Shown here one piece after another: positions 50,062 through 59,749 of a stretch of DNA of 62,978 bases (its first letter is position 1; each line of letters starts with the position of its first letter). Position numbers and translations under genes: made by a program. The notes beneath the pieces were generated by a model. That model searched no databases, was not told where the DNA came from, and was given only the letters and a program-made list of their open reading frames with translations. The DNA lies in NCBI GenBank assembly GCA_020343875.1, contig CP070811.1, forward strand, positions 1,950,005 through 2,012,982, read 5' to 3'. The stretch comes from Anaerolineales bacterium. GTDB taxonomy: Bacteria; Chloroflexota; Anaerolineae; 4572-78; NAK82.

Positions 50062-50120
50062 GTCCGGGGTTTTAGGAAATCCGTGCAAACTGGGGGGGAT
50101 TTCCTCCTAAAATCTCGGAC
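50062..50120. repeat. Long imperfect hairpin upstream of the lipoprotein gene
   Basis: GTCCG pairs with CGGAC, TTTTAGG with CCTAAAA and AAATCC with GGATTT, with a 14-base loop, so 18 bases per arm are paired with small bulges. It lies at the 5' end of the lipoprotein region. GTGCGTCC beside it recurs at 59619. Confidence 0.55.
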
Positions 50121-50251
50121 AGACCCCTCAGAGTGAGCTGGCAGTACCCGTTTTCATGGTTCACACGCTTTGCCAGGGTGGGACCTGACGCTGTAAATTA
50201 TAGACAAACGTCAGGAACTTTGCAATAAATGTGGCAACAAGCGGGGAATGG

Positions 50252-50260
50252 TGTTATAAT
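50252..50260 (+). promoter_or_regulatory. Extended -10 of the GNAT gene, leaderless
   Basis: TGTTATAAT ends six bases before the ATG at 50267, so transcription should begin at the start codon. No ribosome site is present. Confidence 0.7.
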
Positions 50261-50266
50261 AACGAC

Positions 50267-51271
50267 ATGGTTGCCGTAATCGTACGTGGTAAAAGCGAGG
50301 TTTCGGGCTTGCGGCCAATGGATCCTGGTCGCGACCTGGCGGGCGTTGCTAAGCTCATCCAGATTGCCTTTGCGGAAGAGCTGGATCGTGCTGGCCAGGC
50401 TGCGCTTCGCGAGATGCGGAATATGAGCCGCCTGGGACCTTTGGTATGGTGGCTTAATCGGGCTAGCGTTGAGTTCAGCGAGTTGCTGTCTGGCTTCGTT
50501 TGGGTGGAAGAGGGCCAGGTTGTGGGTAACGTTACCGTTAGCCGCGCGGCACCGGGTTCCTATCGGTGGATCATCAGCAACGTCGCGGTGGCTGAGCCCT
50601 ATCGGGGCCGGGGAATCGCCCGCACCCTCGTGGATGCGGCGATTGAGCTGATCCGCGAATGGGGCGGCAAAGTCGCAACCCTCCAGGTGCGTGACAACAA
50701 CGCCTCCGCGGTACATCTCTACCGCAGCATGGGGTTTCAGGAGATCTTCGGCACGGCTTACTTGCGTCGCCTAGGGGCGCCGGCGGTTGAGCCTCTCCCC
50801 ATTGACGTGGCGCATCTCCGCCCTCGCCGTTTCACCGCCGCCGATGCTCGTATGGATTACGACTTGACCCTCGCGTTCACTTCGGAGAAAGTACAGGTCG
50901 AGCGACCTGTGCGTCTTGCCCACTTCAGACTGGGCTTTGAGCAGCACTTGGCTGGCGGAGTGGCACGGCTGGTCGGTGGCGGCCCCACCTTGCGCCTAGT
51001 TTTGACCACCGATCATCGTTTTTTGGCGACAATCACTGCTGAAGCAGGTACCTGGTGGCGCGAGAGCCGGGTCTTGGTAAAGGTTCATCCCTCGCTGAGA
51101 GGACAGGTTGAAGCGGGATTGATCAGCCACGCCCTGCATCATCTGGGACGCTGGCCCGGGCGCACGATCTTGGTTCGCCATCCCACCTATCACCCGGAGG
51201 GGATTGAGGCCTTCAAGTCTTTCGGCTTTCACGAAGAACGCACGCTGCTGTGGATGCGATGCGAGTTGTAG
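50267..51271 (+). CDS. GNAT N-acetyltransferase with degenerate second domain
   Basis: The first half of this 334-aa protein (about 15-170) is a complete GNAT: ISNVAVAEPYRGRGIARTLVDAAI with the acetyl-CoA loop R-G-x-G-I-A, then TLQVRDNNASAVHLYRSMGFQEI. The second half (about 185-334) keeps the end of a GNAT fold (GRTILVRHPTYHPEGIEAFKSFGF) but lacks the CoA loop, so it is probably a structural or substrate-binding duplicate. The ATG was chosen over an upstream GTG because a TATAAT lies between them. Substrate is unknown. Confidence 0.85.
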   Translation: MVAVIVRGKSEVSGLRPMDPGRDLAGVAKLIQIAFAEELDRAGQAALREMRNMSRLGPLVWWLNRASVEFSELLSGFVWVEEGQVVGNVTVSRAAPGSYRWIISNVAVAEPYRGRGIARTLVDAAIELIREWGGKVATLQVRDNNASAVHLYRSMGFQEIFGTAYLRRLGAPAVEPLPIDVAHLRPRRFTAADARMDYDLTLAFTSEKVQVERPVRLAHFRLGFEQHLAGGVARLVGGGPTLRLVLTTDHRFLATITAEAGTWWRESRVLVKVHPSLRGQVEAGLISHALHHLGRWPGRTILVRHPTYHPEGIEAFKSFGFHEERTLLWMRCEL

Positions 51272-51370
51272 ACAGTCAACAGACTGGCAAAATGGACGGA
51301 TGGAAGGCCTGGAATCGGACCTGGTAGTTTCCCAAGTTTTCTAGCCCTTCTTGCTCGCGGCTTTTGCATG

Positions 51371-51379
51371 TGATAGAAT
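51371..51379 (+). promoter_or_regulatory. Extended -10 of the GT2-sugar transferase operon
   Basis: TGATAGAAT, about 50 bases before the GT2 start. One mismatch from consensus. Confidence 0.4.
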
Positions 51380-51428
51380 AGGCAAAGGCGGGAGCGATTA
51401 ATCCTGCGGCAAACCCAAGAGCCTGAAT

Positions 51429-52409
51429 ATGTTTGACTTGGCTATTGTCATTGTAAACTTCAACACGCGCGACTATCTGCGTGACTGCCTGACCTCGATT
51501 TACAAGAGTCGAGGTGATTTTACGTTTGGGGTGTGCGTAGTTGATAACGCATCTTCCGATGGTAGCGCCAACATGGTGCGGGCCGAGTTCCCGCAGACGC
51601 AGCTCATTGAGAGTCCGGTGAATGGTGGCTTTTCCTACGCCAATAACTTGGGGTTGCGGGCCCATGGCTTTGGATTGGCGGCTGAGACCACTCAAAAGGG
51701 TGTGAGCTTATTTGGCCTTTCCACTGCTGAGGAGTTGTCGGCCCCTCCGCGTTATGCGCTCCTTCTCAATCCTGACACCGAACTGCCGGAAGATGGGCTG
51801 GCGCTGATGTTGAGATTCATGGACGAGCACCCTGAAGCTGGGGCGGTTGGTCCTAAGCTGGTGCTCGAAGACGGGAGCCTGGACTTGGCCTGCCGACGTA
51901 GTTTTCCCACCCCTCAGGTCGCGCTATATCGGATGGTGGGGCTCTCGAAGCTATTCCCGCGCCACCGTCGTTTTGGGCGTTACAACCTCACCTACTTAGA
52001 TCCCGACCAGGTGGCAGTGGTAGACTCGGTGGTGGGGGCCTTTATGCTGGTACGACGTGAAGCCATCCAGCAAGCCGGAGTCCTAGACGAGGAATTCTTC
52101 ATGTATGGTGAAGACCTGGACTGGGCCTATCGCATCACCCAAGCTGGCTGGAAGGTGTACTACAACCCTGTTGTTAGCGTACTGCACGTGAAACGAGCTG
52201 CCAGCCGCCACAGCCGTAAAGCGGAGCGCGAATTCTACCGGGCTATGCGCATCTTCTATTGGAAGCACTATGCAGACTCCACGCCCTTCTGGCTGCACTG
52301 GCTGGTGCTGACTGGCATTAGCTTGCGGGCCGGGTTGCTCAGAGTTCAGCAATTGCTGATGGCAAATGGTACCCACCAGGATACCTGTGCGGAGGGGAGC
52401 GGCGAATGA
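51429..52409 (+). CDS. Glycosyltransferase family 2
   Basis: This 326-aa GT-A fold transferase begins LAIVIVNFNTRDYLRDCLTSI, with VVDNASSDGS giving the first aspartates. LLNPDTEL supplies the metal-binding DxD equivalent (NPD), and EEFFMYGEDLDWAYRI is the catalytic ED region, typical of rhamnosyltransferase-like GT2. A C-terminal hydrophobic helix is present. It overlaps the sugar transferase by four bases (ATGA), so the two form one surface-polysaccharide operon, parallel to the minus-strand set at 1.2-5.2 kb. Confidence 0.92.
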   Translation: MFDLAIVIVNFNTRDYLRDCLTSIYKSRGDFTFGVCVVDNASSDGSANMVRAEFPQTQLIESPVNGGFSYANNLGLRAHGFGLAAETTQKGVSLFGLSTAEELSAPPRYALLLNPDTELPEDGLALMLRFMDEHPEAGAVGPKLVLEDGSLDLACRRSFPTPQVALYRMVGLSKLFPRHRRFGRYNLTYLDPDQVAVVDSVVGAFMLVRREAIQQAGVLDEEFFMYGEDLDWAYRITQAGWKVYYNPVVSVLHVKRAASRHSRKAEREFYRAMRIFYWKHYADSTPFWLHWLVLTGISLRAGLLRVQQLLMANGTHQDTCAEGSGE

Positions 52410-53797
52410 AACAACGCATCTCCTGGCTGTTCACTGCCTCTTTGGTGGCAACGGACGCACTGATGGCGGGCCTGGCTTTTGCTGCTGCCTATATGCTTCG
52501 CCTACAGTCAGAGTACGAGAATATTGACATCTTTAGCGCTTATTGGGGCATGCTACTGGTTCACGTTGCCACCATCATCCTGGTTTTCTTCTTTTACCGA
52601 CTCTACCACCGGCAGCGTGCTACGTCTCACATTGACGAGTTCTACGCCATCTTCGGCGCTACTTCTGTAGGCACTATCGCGGCCATCGCTTTCATATCCC
52701 TCTTGTATAAAAGCGAACTGGATTACCCGCGGCTCATGATGGTGTATGCCTGGGTGTTGACGATCTTGTTGGTGTGGTGGGGCCGGGTCGTCCAATCCCG
52801 CTTCCAATGGAGCCTGCAAGCTAGGGGCTTCAATGAAGTTAGATTGATCATAGTGGGCGCAGGTGAGGTGCGGCGTATGATCTTGCAGAAGATCAGGCAA
52901 TCGCCCGGCCTGGGCTACAGCGTGATCGGCTTTGTCGAAGATCATGATCGGCCGCTTAGCGTGCTAGGCATTGATGTGCTGGGAAAAACCAACGACATCC
53001 CCCGCCTGGTCGAGATGCACCACATAGATGAAGTCATCATCGCCATGCCTGAAGCCTCACGCAAAGAGATCCTGTCCATCATCGCTCTGTGTGAGCGTGA
53101 AAAGCTCAGCATCAAGGTCTTCCCCGATGTGTTTCAGATCATAGCCTCTGAGATCAGCATTGGTGATCTGAATGGTTTGCCATTGCTCACTGTACGGGAC
53201 ATCGCCTTGCGCGGCTGGCGGCTGGCTCTGAAACGGAGCGTGGATATCCTGGGCAGCGCTGTGGCCATGTTGTTTATCTCGCCCATCATGATGTTGGTCG
53301 CCATTCTGGTCAAGCTCGATTCGCCAGGCCCGGTTTTCTACGCCCAAGAGCGGATGGGCCTGGACGCCAAACCTTTCATGATGCTCAAGTTCCGCTCTAT
53401 GCGATCTGACGCCGAAGCGAAAACGGGCCCGGTGTGGGCAACTCATGACGACCCACGCCGGACCCGGATTGGCGCGTTTATCCGCCGCTTTTCCATTGAT
53501 GAGCTTCCTCAGCTAATTAATGTCTTGCTCGGCCATATGAGCCTGGTGGGGCCTCGCCCAGAGCGACCGGTCTTCGTCGAGCAGTTCAAGAGAAGCATCC
53601 CCCGCTATATGGATCGCCACCGAGAGAAGTCTGGAATGACGGGCTGGGCACAAATCAATGGCCTGCGGGGCGATACCTCGATCGTCGAGCGAACCAAATA
53701 CGACCTTTGGTACATTGAAAACTGGTCGCTACTGCTTGATTTCAAGATCCTGTTGCGCACGCTGGTAAGTGTCTTCTCGGACAAGCAGGCCCACTAG
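52406..53797 (+). CDS. Polyprenyl-phosphate sugar-1-phosphate transferase
   Basis: This 463-aa membrane enzyme starts with about four to five TM helices (1-125), then a Rossmann-like domain with RLIIVGAGEVRRMI (about 150). The catalytic domain (about 270-463) has KRSVDILGSAVAMLF, KLDSPGPVFYAQERMGL, KFRSM, DELPQLINVL and GPRPERP. It initiates glycan assembly by loading a sugar phosphate on the lipid carrier. It is a paralogue of the 1261-2832 protein, and its FVEQF and YMDRHREKSGMTGWAQI segments are closer to the WbaP/WcaJ group. Confidence 0.9.
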   Translation: MKQRISWLFTASLVATDALMAGLAFAAAYMLRLQSEYENIDIFSAYWGMLLVHVATIILVFFFYRLYHRQRATSHIDEFYAIFGATSVGTIAAIAFISLLYKSELDYPRLMMVYAWVLTILLVWWGRVVQSRFQWSLQARGFNEVRLIIVGAGEVRRMILQKIRQSPGLGYSVIGFVEDHDRPLSVLGIDVLGKTNDIPRLVEMHHIDEVIIAMPEASRKEILSIIALCEREKLSIKVFPDVFQIIASEISIGDLNGLPLLTVRDIALRGWRLALKRSVDILGSAVAMLFISPIMMLVAILVKLDSPGPVFYAQERMGLDAKPFMMLKFRSMRSDAEAKTGPVWATHDDPRRTRIGAFIRRFSIDELPQLINVLLGHMSLVGPRPERPVFVEQFKRSIPRYMDRHREKSGMTGWAQINGLRGDTSIVERTKYDLWYIENWSLLLDFKILLRTLVSVFSDKQAH

Positions 53798-53825
53798 GGA
53801 ACCGGCTGGATGAAGGAACCTTGTT

Positions 53826-55010
53826 TTAGATCACTGCCAGCTCTTGGCCCACTTTCTCAAACACGCCCAATGCCTGGTCCAGGTCGTGGTTGGTGTGTGC
53901 GGCTGAGATCATAACCCGGATGCGTGCTTTGCCGCGTGGGACGGTGGGGAATCCAATGGCGGTGGCGAAAACACCCTCTTGGAAGAGACGCTTGCTGAAT
54001 TGCTGGGCCAGCGGCGCTTCGCCCAGTATCACGGGCGTGATGGGCGTCTCGCTGACCCCGGTATCGAAGCCAAGCCGCTTCATACCGGCCTTGAAGTAGC
54101 GCCCGTTTTCCCACAAGCGGTCCACCATGGCGGTGCTCTCTTCCAACAGGTCAACGGCTGCGATGCAGGCTGCTACATCGGCGGGAGTAACGGCACTGGA
54201 AAAAAGGAAGGGGCGCCCCCGCTGGCGCAGCCAATCCGCCACCGGTTGGCGGCCTGCCACATAACCTCCCACCACCCCAAATGCTTTGCTCATAGTACCC
54301 ACTTCGATGTCTACTCGTCCATGTAGCCCGTAGTGGTCAACAATACCACGTCCACCTCGGCCTAACACACCCTCGCCATGAGCGTCGTCTACCATGAGCA
54401 TCAGGTTATGCTCTTCAGCCACCAAGGCCAGTTGGCCCAGGGGGGCGATATCGCCGTCCATGGAAAAGACGCCATCGGTCACGAGCAACGCGCGCCGGTA
54501 GCCCTGTGCGCGAGTCTCTTGCACTACGCGGCGCAGGTCGTCAGGGTTATTGTGCCGATAACGCACAATGCGTGCCCTGGATAGACGGCAGCCATCTATG
54601 ATGCTGGCGTGGTTAAGTTCGTCAGAGAAAATCACGTCCTCCTTGTCGACCAGAGCGGGAATGACGGCCAGATTGGCGTTAAAGCCCGATTGAAAGGAGA
54701 TAGCCGCCTCGACTCCTTTGAAGGCTGCCAAGCGACTCTCCAATTCTAGATGCAGGTCCATCGTGCCCGCGATGGTGCGAACGGCCCCCGGCCCCACGCC
54801 GTGGCTTTGGATGGCCCGCTGGGCGGCGTCTTTTAGACGTGGATGGTTGGCAAGCCCCAGGTAATTGTTTGAGCAAAAGTTCAATACCTGGCGCCCGTCC
54901 ACCTCCAGCCAGGCCCCCTGAGGAGATGCGAGGGTGCGGATGGTAGTGAACAAGCCCTGTCCTTTGAGCGTGTTTAGCTCGTCTTGGATCCAGCTTAGTC
55001 TGTCAGACAT
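53826..55010 (-). CDS. Glycine C-acetyltransferase / 8-amino-7-oxononanoate synthase family enzyme
   Basis: This 394-aa alpha-oxoamine synthase is PLP-dependent. It has [42 protein letters not shown] (the cofactor Asp) and the PLP lysine in [13 protein letters not shown]. Kbl (2-amino-3-ketobutyrate CoA ligase) and BioF share this pattern; the closely spaced SNNYLGL and [11 protein letters not shown] favour Kbl, but biotin synthesis remains possible. No tdh or other bio gene is adjacent. AAGGAG precedes the ATG. It is the last gene of the dnaN operon. Confidence 0.85.
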   Translation of the reverse strand: MSDRLSWIQDELNTLKGQGLFTTIRTLASPQGAWLEVDGRQVLNFCSNNYLGLANHPRLKDAAQRAIQSHGVGPGAVRTIAGTMDLHLELESRLAAFKGVEAAISFQSGFNANLAVIPALVDKEDVIFSDELNHASIIDGCRLSRARIVRYRHNNPDDLRRVVQETRAQGYRRALLVTDGVFSMDGDIAPLGQLALVAEEHNLMLMVDDAHGEGVLGRGGRGIVDHYGLHGRVDIEVGTMSKAFGVVGGYVAGRQPVADWLRQRGRPFLFSSAVTPADVAACIAAVDLLEESTAMVDRLWENGRYFKAGMKRLGFDTGVSETPITPVILGEAPLAQQFSKRLFQEGVFATAIGFPTVPRGKARIRVMISAAHTNHDLDQALGVFEKVGQELAVI

Positions 55011-55045
55011 CTTTGTCTCCTTATCTGTTTCAGCTAAGATCAGCG

Positions 55046-55720
55046 CTATGAGGCCAATGAGGAAGATTTGTGATGTGAGGTGGCGATTTCTATTGGAAGT
55101 TCTTCACCCAGTACTGGCTGCGGGCGCAAGATGTGAATATCTAGCCAGGCTTTTGCCAATGCCACCAGTTCGCGCGTTTGCCACCACTGGCGATATGGCG
55201 AGGCGTACACCCGACGATCAGCTACCATGCCCACCGATGGGATCCCCAATGCGTCGCACAGGTACAGTGCCCGATCCAGGTGAAAGCGTTGTGTGACGAT
55301 TACTAGGCGTTCTACTTTGAAGATTTCTCTAGCGCGGTAGCAGGAGTCGTACGTTCGACGGCCCGCGTAGTCTAGCACAATGTCTTGACTCGGCACACCC
55401 AGTCGCATGGCAAGCTGGCGCATAGCTTCTGGCTCATTATACCACTCAAAGCGATTGTCACCGCTGAACAGTAATTTCTTGACGACACCCGATTTATACA
55501 GGTCAACAGCGGTTGCAACACGGTCGTGCAAAGGGGGTGTTGGTGAGCCATCGGACCACAGGCCAGCACCCAGCACAAGGGCCACGTTGGCGGCGGGGAC
55601 CAGCTGTATCTGGTCATAGATGCGAGGCTTGGTGCGCCAATGCACCCATACACGTAGCAGCCAGGGGGCTATAGAGACCAGCAGGAGTAAGATGGCGGCA
55701 ATGGATAGCGCTCTTCTCAT
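55046..55720 (-). CDS. SanA/YdcF-family membrane-anchored protein (DUF218)
   Basis: This 224-aa protein has an N-terminal signal anchor ([21 protein letters not shown]) and an extracytoplasmic DUF218 domain. The domain has [49 protein letters not shown] and [13 protein letters not shown]. SanA and ElyC members affect envelope barrier function and peptidoglycan precursor metabolism. The ATG gives a clean anchor; a TTG ten codons upstream, overlapping the dnaN stop, is also possible. It is in the dnaN transcript. Confidence 0.85.
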   Translation of the reverse strand: MRRALSIAAILLLLVSIAPWLLRVWVHWRTKPRIYDQIQLVPAANVALVLGAGLWSDGSPTPPLHDRVATAVDLYKSGVVKKLLFSGDNRFEWYNEPEAMRQLAMRLGVPSQDIVLDYAGRRTYDSCYRAREIFKVERLVIVTQRFHLDRALYLCDALGIPSVGMVADRRVYASPYRQWWQTRELVALAKAWLDIHILRPQPVLGEELPIEIATSHHKSSSLAS

Positions 55721-55746
55721 AGCAGGCTGGTTGATTGGCTGCGATG

Positions 55747-56883
55747 TCAACGTGAGATGTGCATAGGCATGATCACGTGGACAAAGTCGTCATCGCCAAC
55801 CGGCCGCAGCACGCCAGGGCTGGAGGCCGAGCTCGTCTCCATGGCCACTTGGGCTGTATCCATCACCGACAGTACGTCAATCAGATATTTGGCGTTAAAG
55901 GCAATCTCAATAGGGTCGCCCTCGACGATTGCATCTAACTGGCCTACATTGTCCCCCAGTTCTGCGCTGGTCGCCGCCAGGGTCAGACGACCGGGCATCA
56001 ATTCGTCGCCAGGCGCAACCTCCACTCGCACGATGTTGGCTGCATCGCGGGCGAAGAGGTGTGAGACGCGAGCGGCTTTAAGAAACCCAGACGTGTCGAG
56101 GACAGTACGGGTGGTGTGGCTGGAAGGAATAATCTGCCGGTAATCAGGGAATTTGCCTTCAATGAGTTGCGAGACCAGATCTACATCTCGCATGTGGAAC
56201 AGGATCTGGTTGCGGGCCGGCGTGATGAAAACCTCTACCCAGTCTTCCTGGTCGGGCGAGATGCGGGCTAATTCTCCTAGTGCCCGGGCCGGAATGATGA
56301 CCTCAATGGCTTCCTCAACTGGCTGGCCCAGGGACGCGCTTCGCACTGACAAGCGAAAGCCATCCGCGGCTGCCATTGTCAGCTCATCCCCGTCAAAACG
56401 AGCCAAGACCCCCGTGAGGATGGGCCGGCTCTCATCGGTAGCGGCAGCGAACACCACCTGGTCAATCATCTGGCGCAGATCTTCAGGCTCAAGGCGGATG
56501 GCACGCTCGGCGTCATCAGTCGTAGGGATGATGGGAAATTCTTGAGCATCTATGCCTTTGATGTTGGCCTCAAAACGGGCGCAGCGCGCGTTGAGGGTTT
56601 GCGTGCGCACAGCCAATTCCATGTCGATTTGCTCTGGTGGCAACGAGTTGATGAAGTCAGTCAGCAACCGGGCTGGCACGGTAGTAGCGCCTTCGGCTTC
56701 CACCTTGGCTCCTACCCAGCAATTGATACCCAGTTCCAGGTTGGTGGTTGACAGCTTCAGGCGACCATTGTCCGTTTCCAGCATCACGTTCGATAATACC
56801 GGCAACGTGCTCCGGCTGGCGACTGCACGTCCGACGATGCTCAATCCTTTGGCCAGATTCTCTTGCAGGCAGGAGATTTTCAC
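55747..56883 (-). CDS. dnaN: DNA polymerase III beta sliding clamp
   Basis: This 378-aa protein forms a ring-shaped dimer that tethers the replicase to DNA. The N-terminal MKISCLQENLAKGLSIVGRAVASRSTLPVLSNVML is classic, three beta-clamp domains follow (about 1-120, 130-250, 255-378), and the end DDDFVHVIMPMHISR gives the C-terminal MPM-R signature. It starts at GTG after GAGGAGG. There is a strong promoter at 56998-57026. It is not near dnaA or recF here. Confidence 0.97.
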   Translation of the reverse strand: MKISCLQENLAKGLSIVGRAVASRSTLPVLSNVMLETDNGRLKLSTTNLELGINCWVGAKVEAEGATTVPARLLTDFINSLPPEQIDMELAVRTQTLNARCARFEANIKGIDAQEFPIIPTTDDAERAIRLEPEDLRQMIDQVVFAAATDESRPILTGVLARFDGDELTMAAADGFRLSVRSASLGQPVEEAIEVIIPARALGELARISPDQEDWVEVFITPARNQILFHMRDVDLVSQLIEGKFPDYRQIIPSSHTTRTVLDTSGFLKAARVSHLFARDAANIVRVEVAPGDELMPGRLTLAATSAELGDNVGQLDAIVEGDPIEIAFNAKYLIDVLSVMDTAQVAMETSSASSPGVLRPVGDDDFVHVIMPMHISR

Positions 56884-56997
56884 CGCGAGTCCTCCTCACT
56901 TGACATAACTCTTCGATCAAAGACTCATCTCTTGGGGTTATAGTTCAGGTACTTCTCCTATCCAGAGCGTACCTGTTCCTAGGGGGTTACTTACGAC

Positions 56998-57026
56998 AGT
57001 ATACTATATTTCGTGGGTTTGTTCAA
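56998..57026 (-). promoter_or_regulatory. Promoter of the dnaN operon
   Basis: On the minus strand, TTGAAC (57021-57026), 17-base spacer, TATACT (56998-57003). The rest of 56884-57221 holds no gene I can support. Confidence 0.7.
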
Positions 57027-57221
57027 GTTGTTGAAGTGCTAGAAAACGGGTGTAGGGGGGGCAGCGCTAGCCATACGTCTACCTTACCAGATTACTTGCG
57101 TCGTTATGGCCCCCGGTGTAAACTGAGCTGTCGGAGAGGACAGTATGACCATAAATCTTTGCAGATCGGCCCCGGGCAAATGAGGAGTGGTGTGGATGCA
57201 TTAAGGGCAGGGCGTGTTTCG

Positions 57222-59606
57222 ATGCTCCAGACTCTACTCATTCGTATTGGCCCGTGGCTGACATTACTGTTGGCAATGGGGCTGCGTTTCTACCACTTGG
57301 CAGGCCAAAGTCTTTGGTCTGACGAGGGGAACAGCGTGGCATTAGCCCAAGCCCGACTGGGCGAGATCACTGCCCGCACCGCCTGGGACATTCATCCCCC
57401 GCTTTATTACTGGCTGCTACACGCCTGGATGCGAGTTTTTGGCCAGAGCGAGGTAGCGGTTCGCGCTCTTTCGGCGGTGGCTGGCGTGCTTTTGGTGGCG
57501 GTGGTCTATCGGGTGGGGGCACGCTTTTTCGGCAAACAGGTGGGATTGCTGGCAGCCATCATTGTGACTGTGTCGCCGTTTCAAGTGTATTACGCGCAAG
57601 AGGCACGTATGTACGCATTGCTGGCACTCTTGGGCGCGCTATTGGTCTGGACCACAGGCGAGTTAATGAGGCATGGGGAGTGGACTGAGAGGAACGAAGG
57701 GCCAAGCCGCTCGGGATTCACAGCTCGCTTCTGGCTGCCACCTGCCCGTTATTCGTTCTCCTACATACTCAGTGCTACGCTGGGCCTCTACACCCATTAT
57801 GTCTTCCCCTTGATCCTGCTTGCCACCAATATAAGCATGCTGGGCTGGCTCTTGAAAGGCCATAAGGAGAGGCAGGCCGCCCGCTGGTGGGGTGGCTGGC
57901 TGACGCTGCAGCTCATTCCCTTGATCTTGTATTTACCCTGGCTGCCCATCGCCTGGCGCCAGCTCACTACCTGGCCGCCGCCGGACCAGACTGGGGGTGT
58001 CCCGGTCATCCTGTGGCGTACATTGACCCTGGGGCCCGCCGCTCAGAGGGTGAGCGACTGGTGGCTGCTTGGCTTGGCCTTGCTGGGGCTGATTGGGGCC
58101 GCTCGTCTCATAAAACAGACATCGTTCCCCTTGGCCATCTTGTTGTTACTCTACCTGGGGCTGCCCATGGGAATGACGCTGGCCCTGTTTAAACCAGCTT
58201 ACCTCAAGTTCTTGCTGGTTGCCAGCCCTGCATTGTGTCTGCTACTGGCCGTGGGTCTGAGCTGGGTGGGCGCTGGGAGAGGGGTATCTCTTTGGGGATG
58301 GCTGGGTACCGGCCTGGTGGTGGCAGCAGCCTGGGGGCCATTAAGGCTGTATTACACAGACCCGGCGGTCGCCCGCGATGATTACCGGGGCATGGCTCGC
58401 TTCCTGGAGGCAGTCGCTGGACCTGAGGACGCTATCATTCTCAGCGCAGCTGGCCAGCAAGAAGTGTTTGGCTATTACTATCGAGGCGATACACCTGTAT
58501 ATCCGCTGCCACGCAGCCGCCCGCTCGACCAGGGAACCACCACATCCGAACTGGAGACGATTTTGTCGCGGTCACAGCGCATCTTTTCTCTTTACTGGGC
58601 AACCAATGAGAGTGACCCGGCCAGTGTCATCGAGGGCTGGCTAGATAGCCACGCCTTTAAGGCGACCGATTCTTGGGTGGGCAATGTACGCCTGGTCAGC
58701 TACGCTGCCCCGCTGCCGGCAGGTGACCTGCTACCGATCGACGTTCGCCTGGGCGCCCATGTGTCTCTTACAGGCTACCAGTTGCTTTACCCTGATCCCG
58801 CTAACCCCGGCGGGGACTTGGCTCGTGATGGAGATGGCGGAGGGACTGTGCCGGGCGAGATCGTGCAGACACAGCTGCGCTGGACAACGGACGCACCCCT
58901 TGGTGCCCGCTATGTGGTCTTTTTGCAGGCGCTCGACGCCGAGAACCACTTGGCCGGTCAGCGGGACGCGGAGCCATTGGTCTCGACTTTGGACTGGAGA
59001 CCTGGTCAGCCGGTGCTTGACCGTCATGGTTTGCTCGTCGAGTTGGGGACGCCGCCTGGGGAGTATCGCGTCGTTGTGGGCCTGTACGATGCTAGCAACG
59101 GTCAGCGACTGCCCACTAGCGGCGGTGACTTTGTAGAGCTGGGGAGACTCACCGTCAAAAAACCGGCAGCGCCGCCGCCCACCGTGGCGTTGAACTACCA
59201 ACACTCCGCCGGCGTCGAGTTCGGCTCGCTGCGCTTGCTTGGCTACGACCGCTACAAGCTCGGCCACGGCTACGACCCTGACACACCCTTGCAACCTGGT
59301 GACCCGGTGCATGTGGTCCTATACTGGCAAGCCCAAAACCGGCCCCAGCTAGATTGGCGCGTAGCATTGCAGCTGGCGCCCAGTGCCAACCCGGCTTTGC
59401 CGGTGGCTGAGGGAGCCTTCCCGGCCGCAGGCGTGGACTATCCAACCACTCGCTGGGAGCCAGGGGAAATAGTTCGAGCCCAGTTCGATCTGTTCCTGCC
59501 GTCTGATGCTCCGCTCGGAGAATATCGTGTGAATGTGCGTTTGCTGGATGAGACCGGGTTGCCAGGCGCGGAAGTGTTTGTCCTTCGCCCCATCTCCGTC
59601 AAGTGA
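57222..59606 (+). CDS. GT39-like membrane glycosyltransferase with C-terminal outer domain
   Basis: This protein of about 794 aa is of the PMT/ArnT superfamily. The first TM helix is followed by the acidic loop SLWSDEGNSVALAQ (Asp-Glu catalytic pair). IHPPLYYWLLHAWMRVFGQSE and EARMYALL come next, and about eleven TM helices reach to around 415. A large outer domain (about 420-794) with beta-sandwich-like segments follows. It transfers sugars from polyprenyl-phosphate donors to extracytoplasmic acceptors. The start is uncertain: the ATG after AGGGCAGGGCG is preferred, with an ATG 14 codons upstream (57180) possible. The acceptor is unknown. Confidence 0.85.
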   Translation: MLQTLLIRIGPWLTLLLAMGLRFYHLAGQSLWSDEGNSVALAQARLGEITARTAWDIHPPLYYWLLHAWMRVFGQSEVAVRALSAVAGVLLVAVVYRVGARFFGKQVGLLAAIIVTVSPFQVYYAQEARMYALLALLGALLVWTTGELMRHGEWTERNEGPSRSGFTARFWLPPARYSFSYILSATLGLYTHYVFPLILLATNISMLGWLLKGHKERQAARWWGGWLTLQLIPLILYLPWLPIAWRQLTTWPPPDQTGGVPVILWRTLTLGPAAQRVSDWWLLGLALLGLIGAARLIKQTSFPLAILLLLYLGLPMGMTLALFKPAYLKFLLVASPALCLLLAVGLSWVGAGRGVSLWGWLGTGLVVAAAWGPLRLYYTDPAVARDDYRGMARFLEAVAGPEDAIILSAAGQQEVFGYYYRGDTPVYPLPRSRPLDQGTTTSELETILSRSQRIFSLYWATNESDPASVIEGWLDSHAFKATDSWVGNVRLVSYAAPLPAGDLLPIDVRLGAHVSLTGYQLLYPDPANPGGDLARDGDGGGTVPGEIVQTQLRWTTDAPLGARYVVFLQALDAENHLAGQRDAEPLVSTLDWRPGQPVLDRHGLLVELGTPPGEYRVVVGLYDASNGQRLPTSGGDFVELGRLTVKKPAAPPPTVALNYQHSAGVEFGSLRLLGYDRYKLGHGYDPDTPLQPGDPVHVVLYWQAQNRPQLDWRVALQLAPSANPALPVAEGAFPAAGVDYPTTRWEPGEIVRAQFDLFLPSDAPLGEYRVNVRLLDETGLPGAEVFVLRPISVK

Positions 59607-59732
59607 GACACTGATGGGGTGCGTCCAAAACTGGGAAAGCCGGGGGCGAAATCCCTCAGGTTTGCCCTAATTCTATGGAATCTGGGGCGCGCCCTCTCTC
59701 ATTATCCGGGCTTTCTCTTTGGCTTAGATTTA

Positions 59733-59741
59733 TGCTATAAT
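59733..59741 (+). promoter_or_regulatory. Extended -10 of the APC-Usp gene, leaderless
   Basis: TGCTATAAT ends eight bases before the ATG at 59750, implying a 5' UTR of zero to two bases. Confidence 0.65.
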
Positions 59742-59749
59742 CCATTTAA

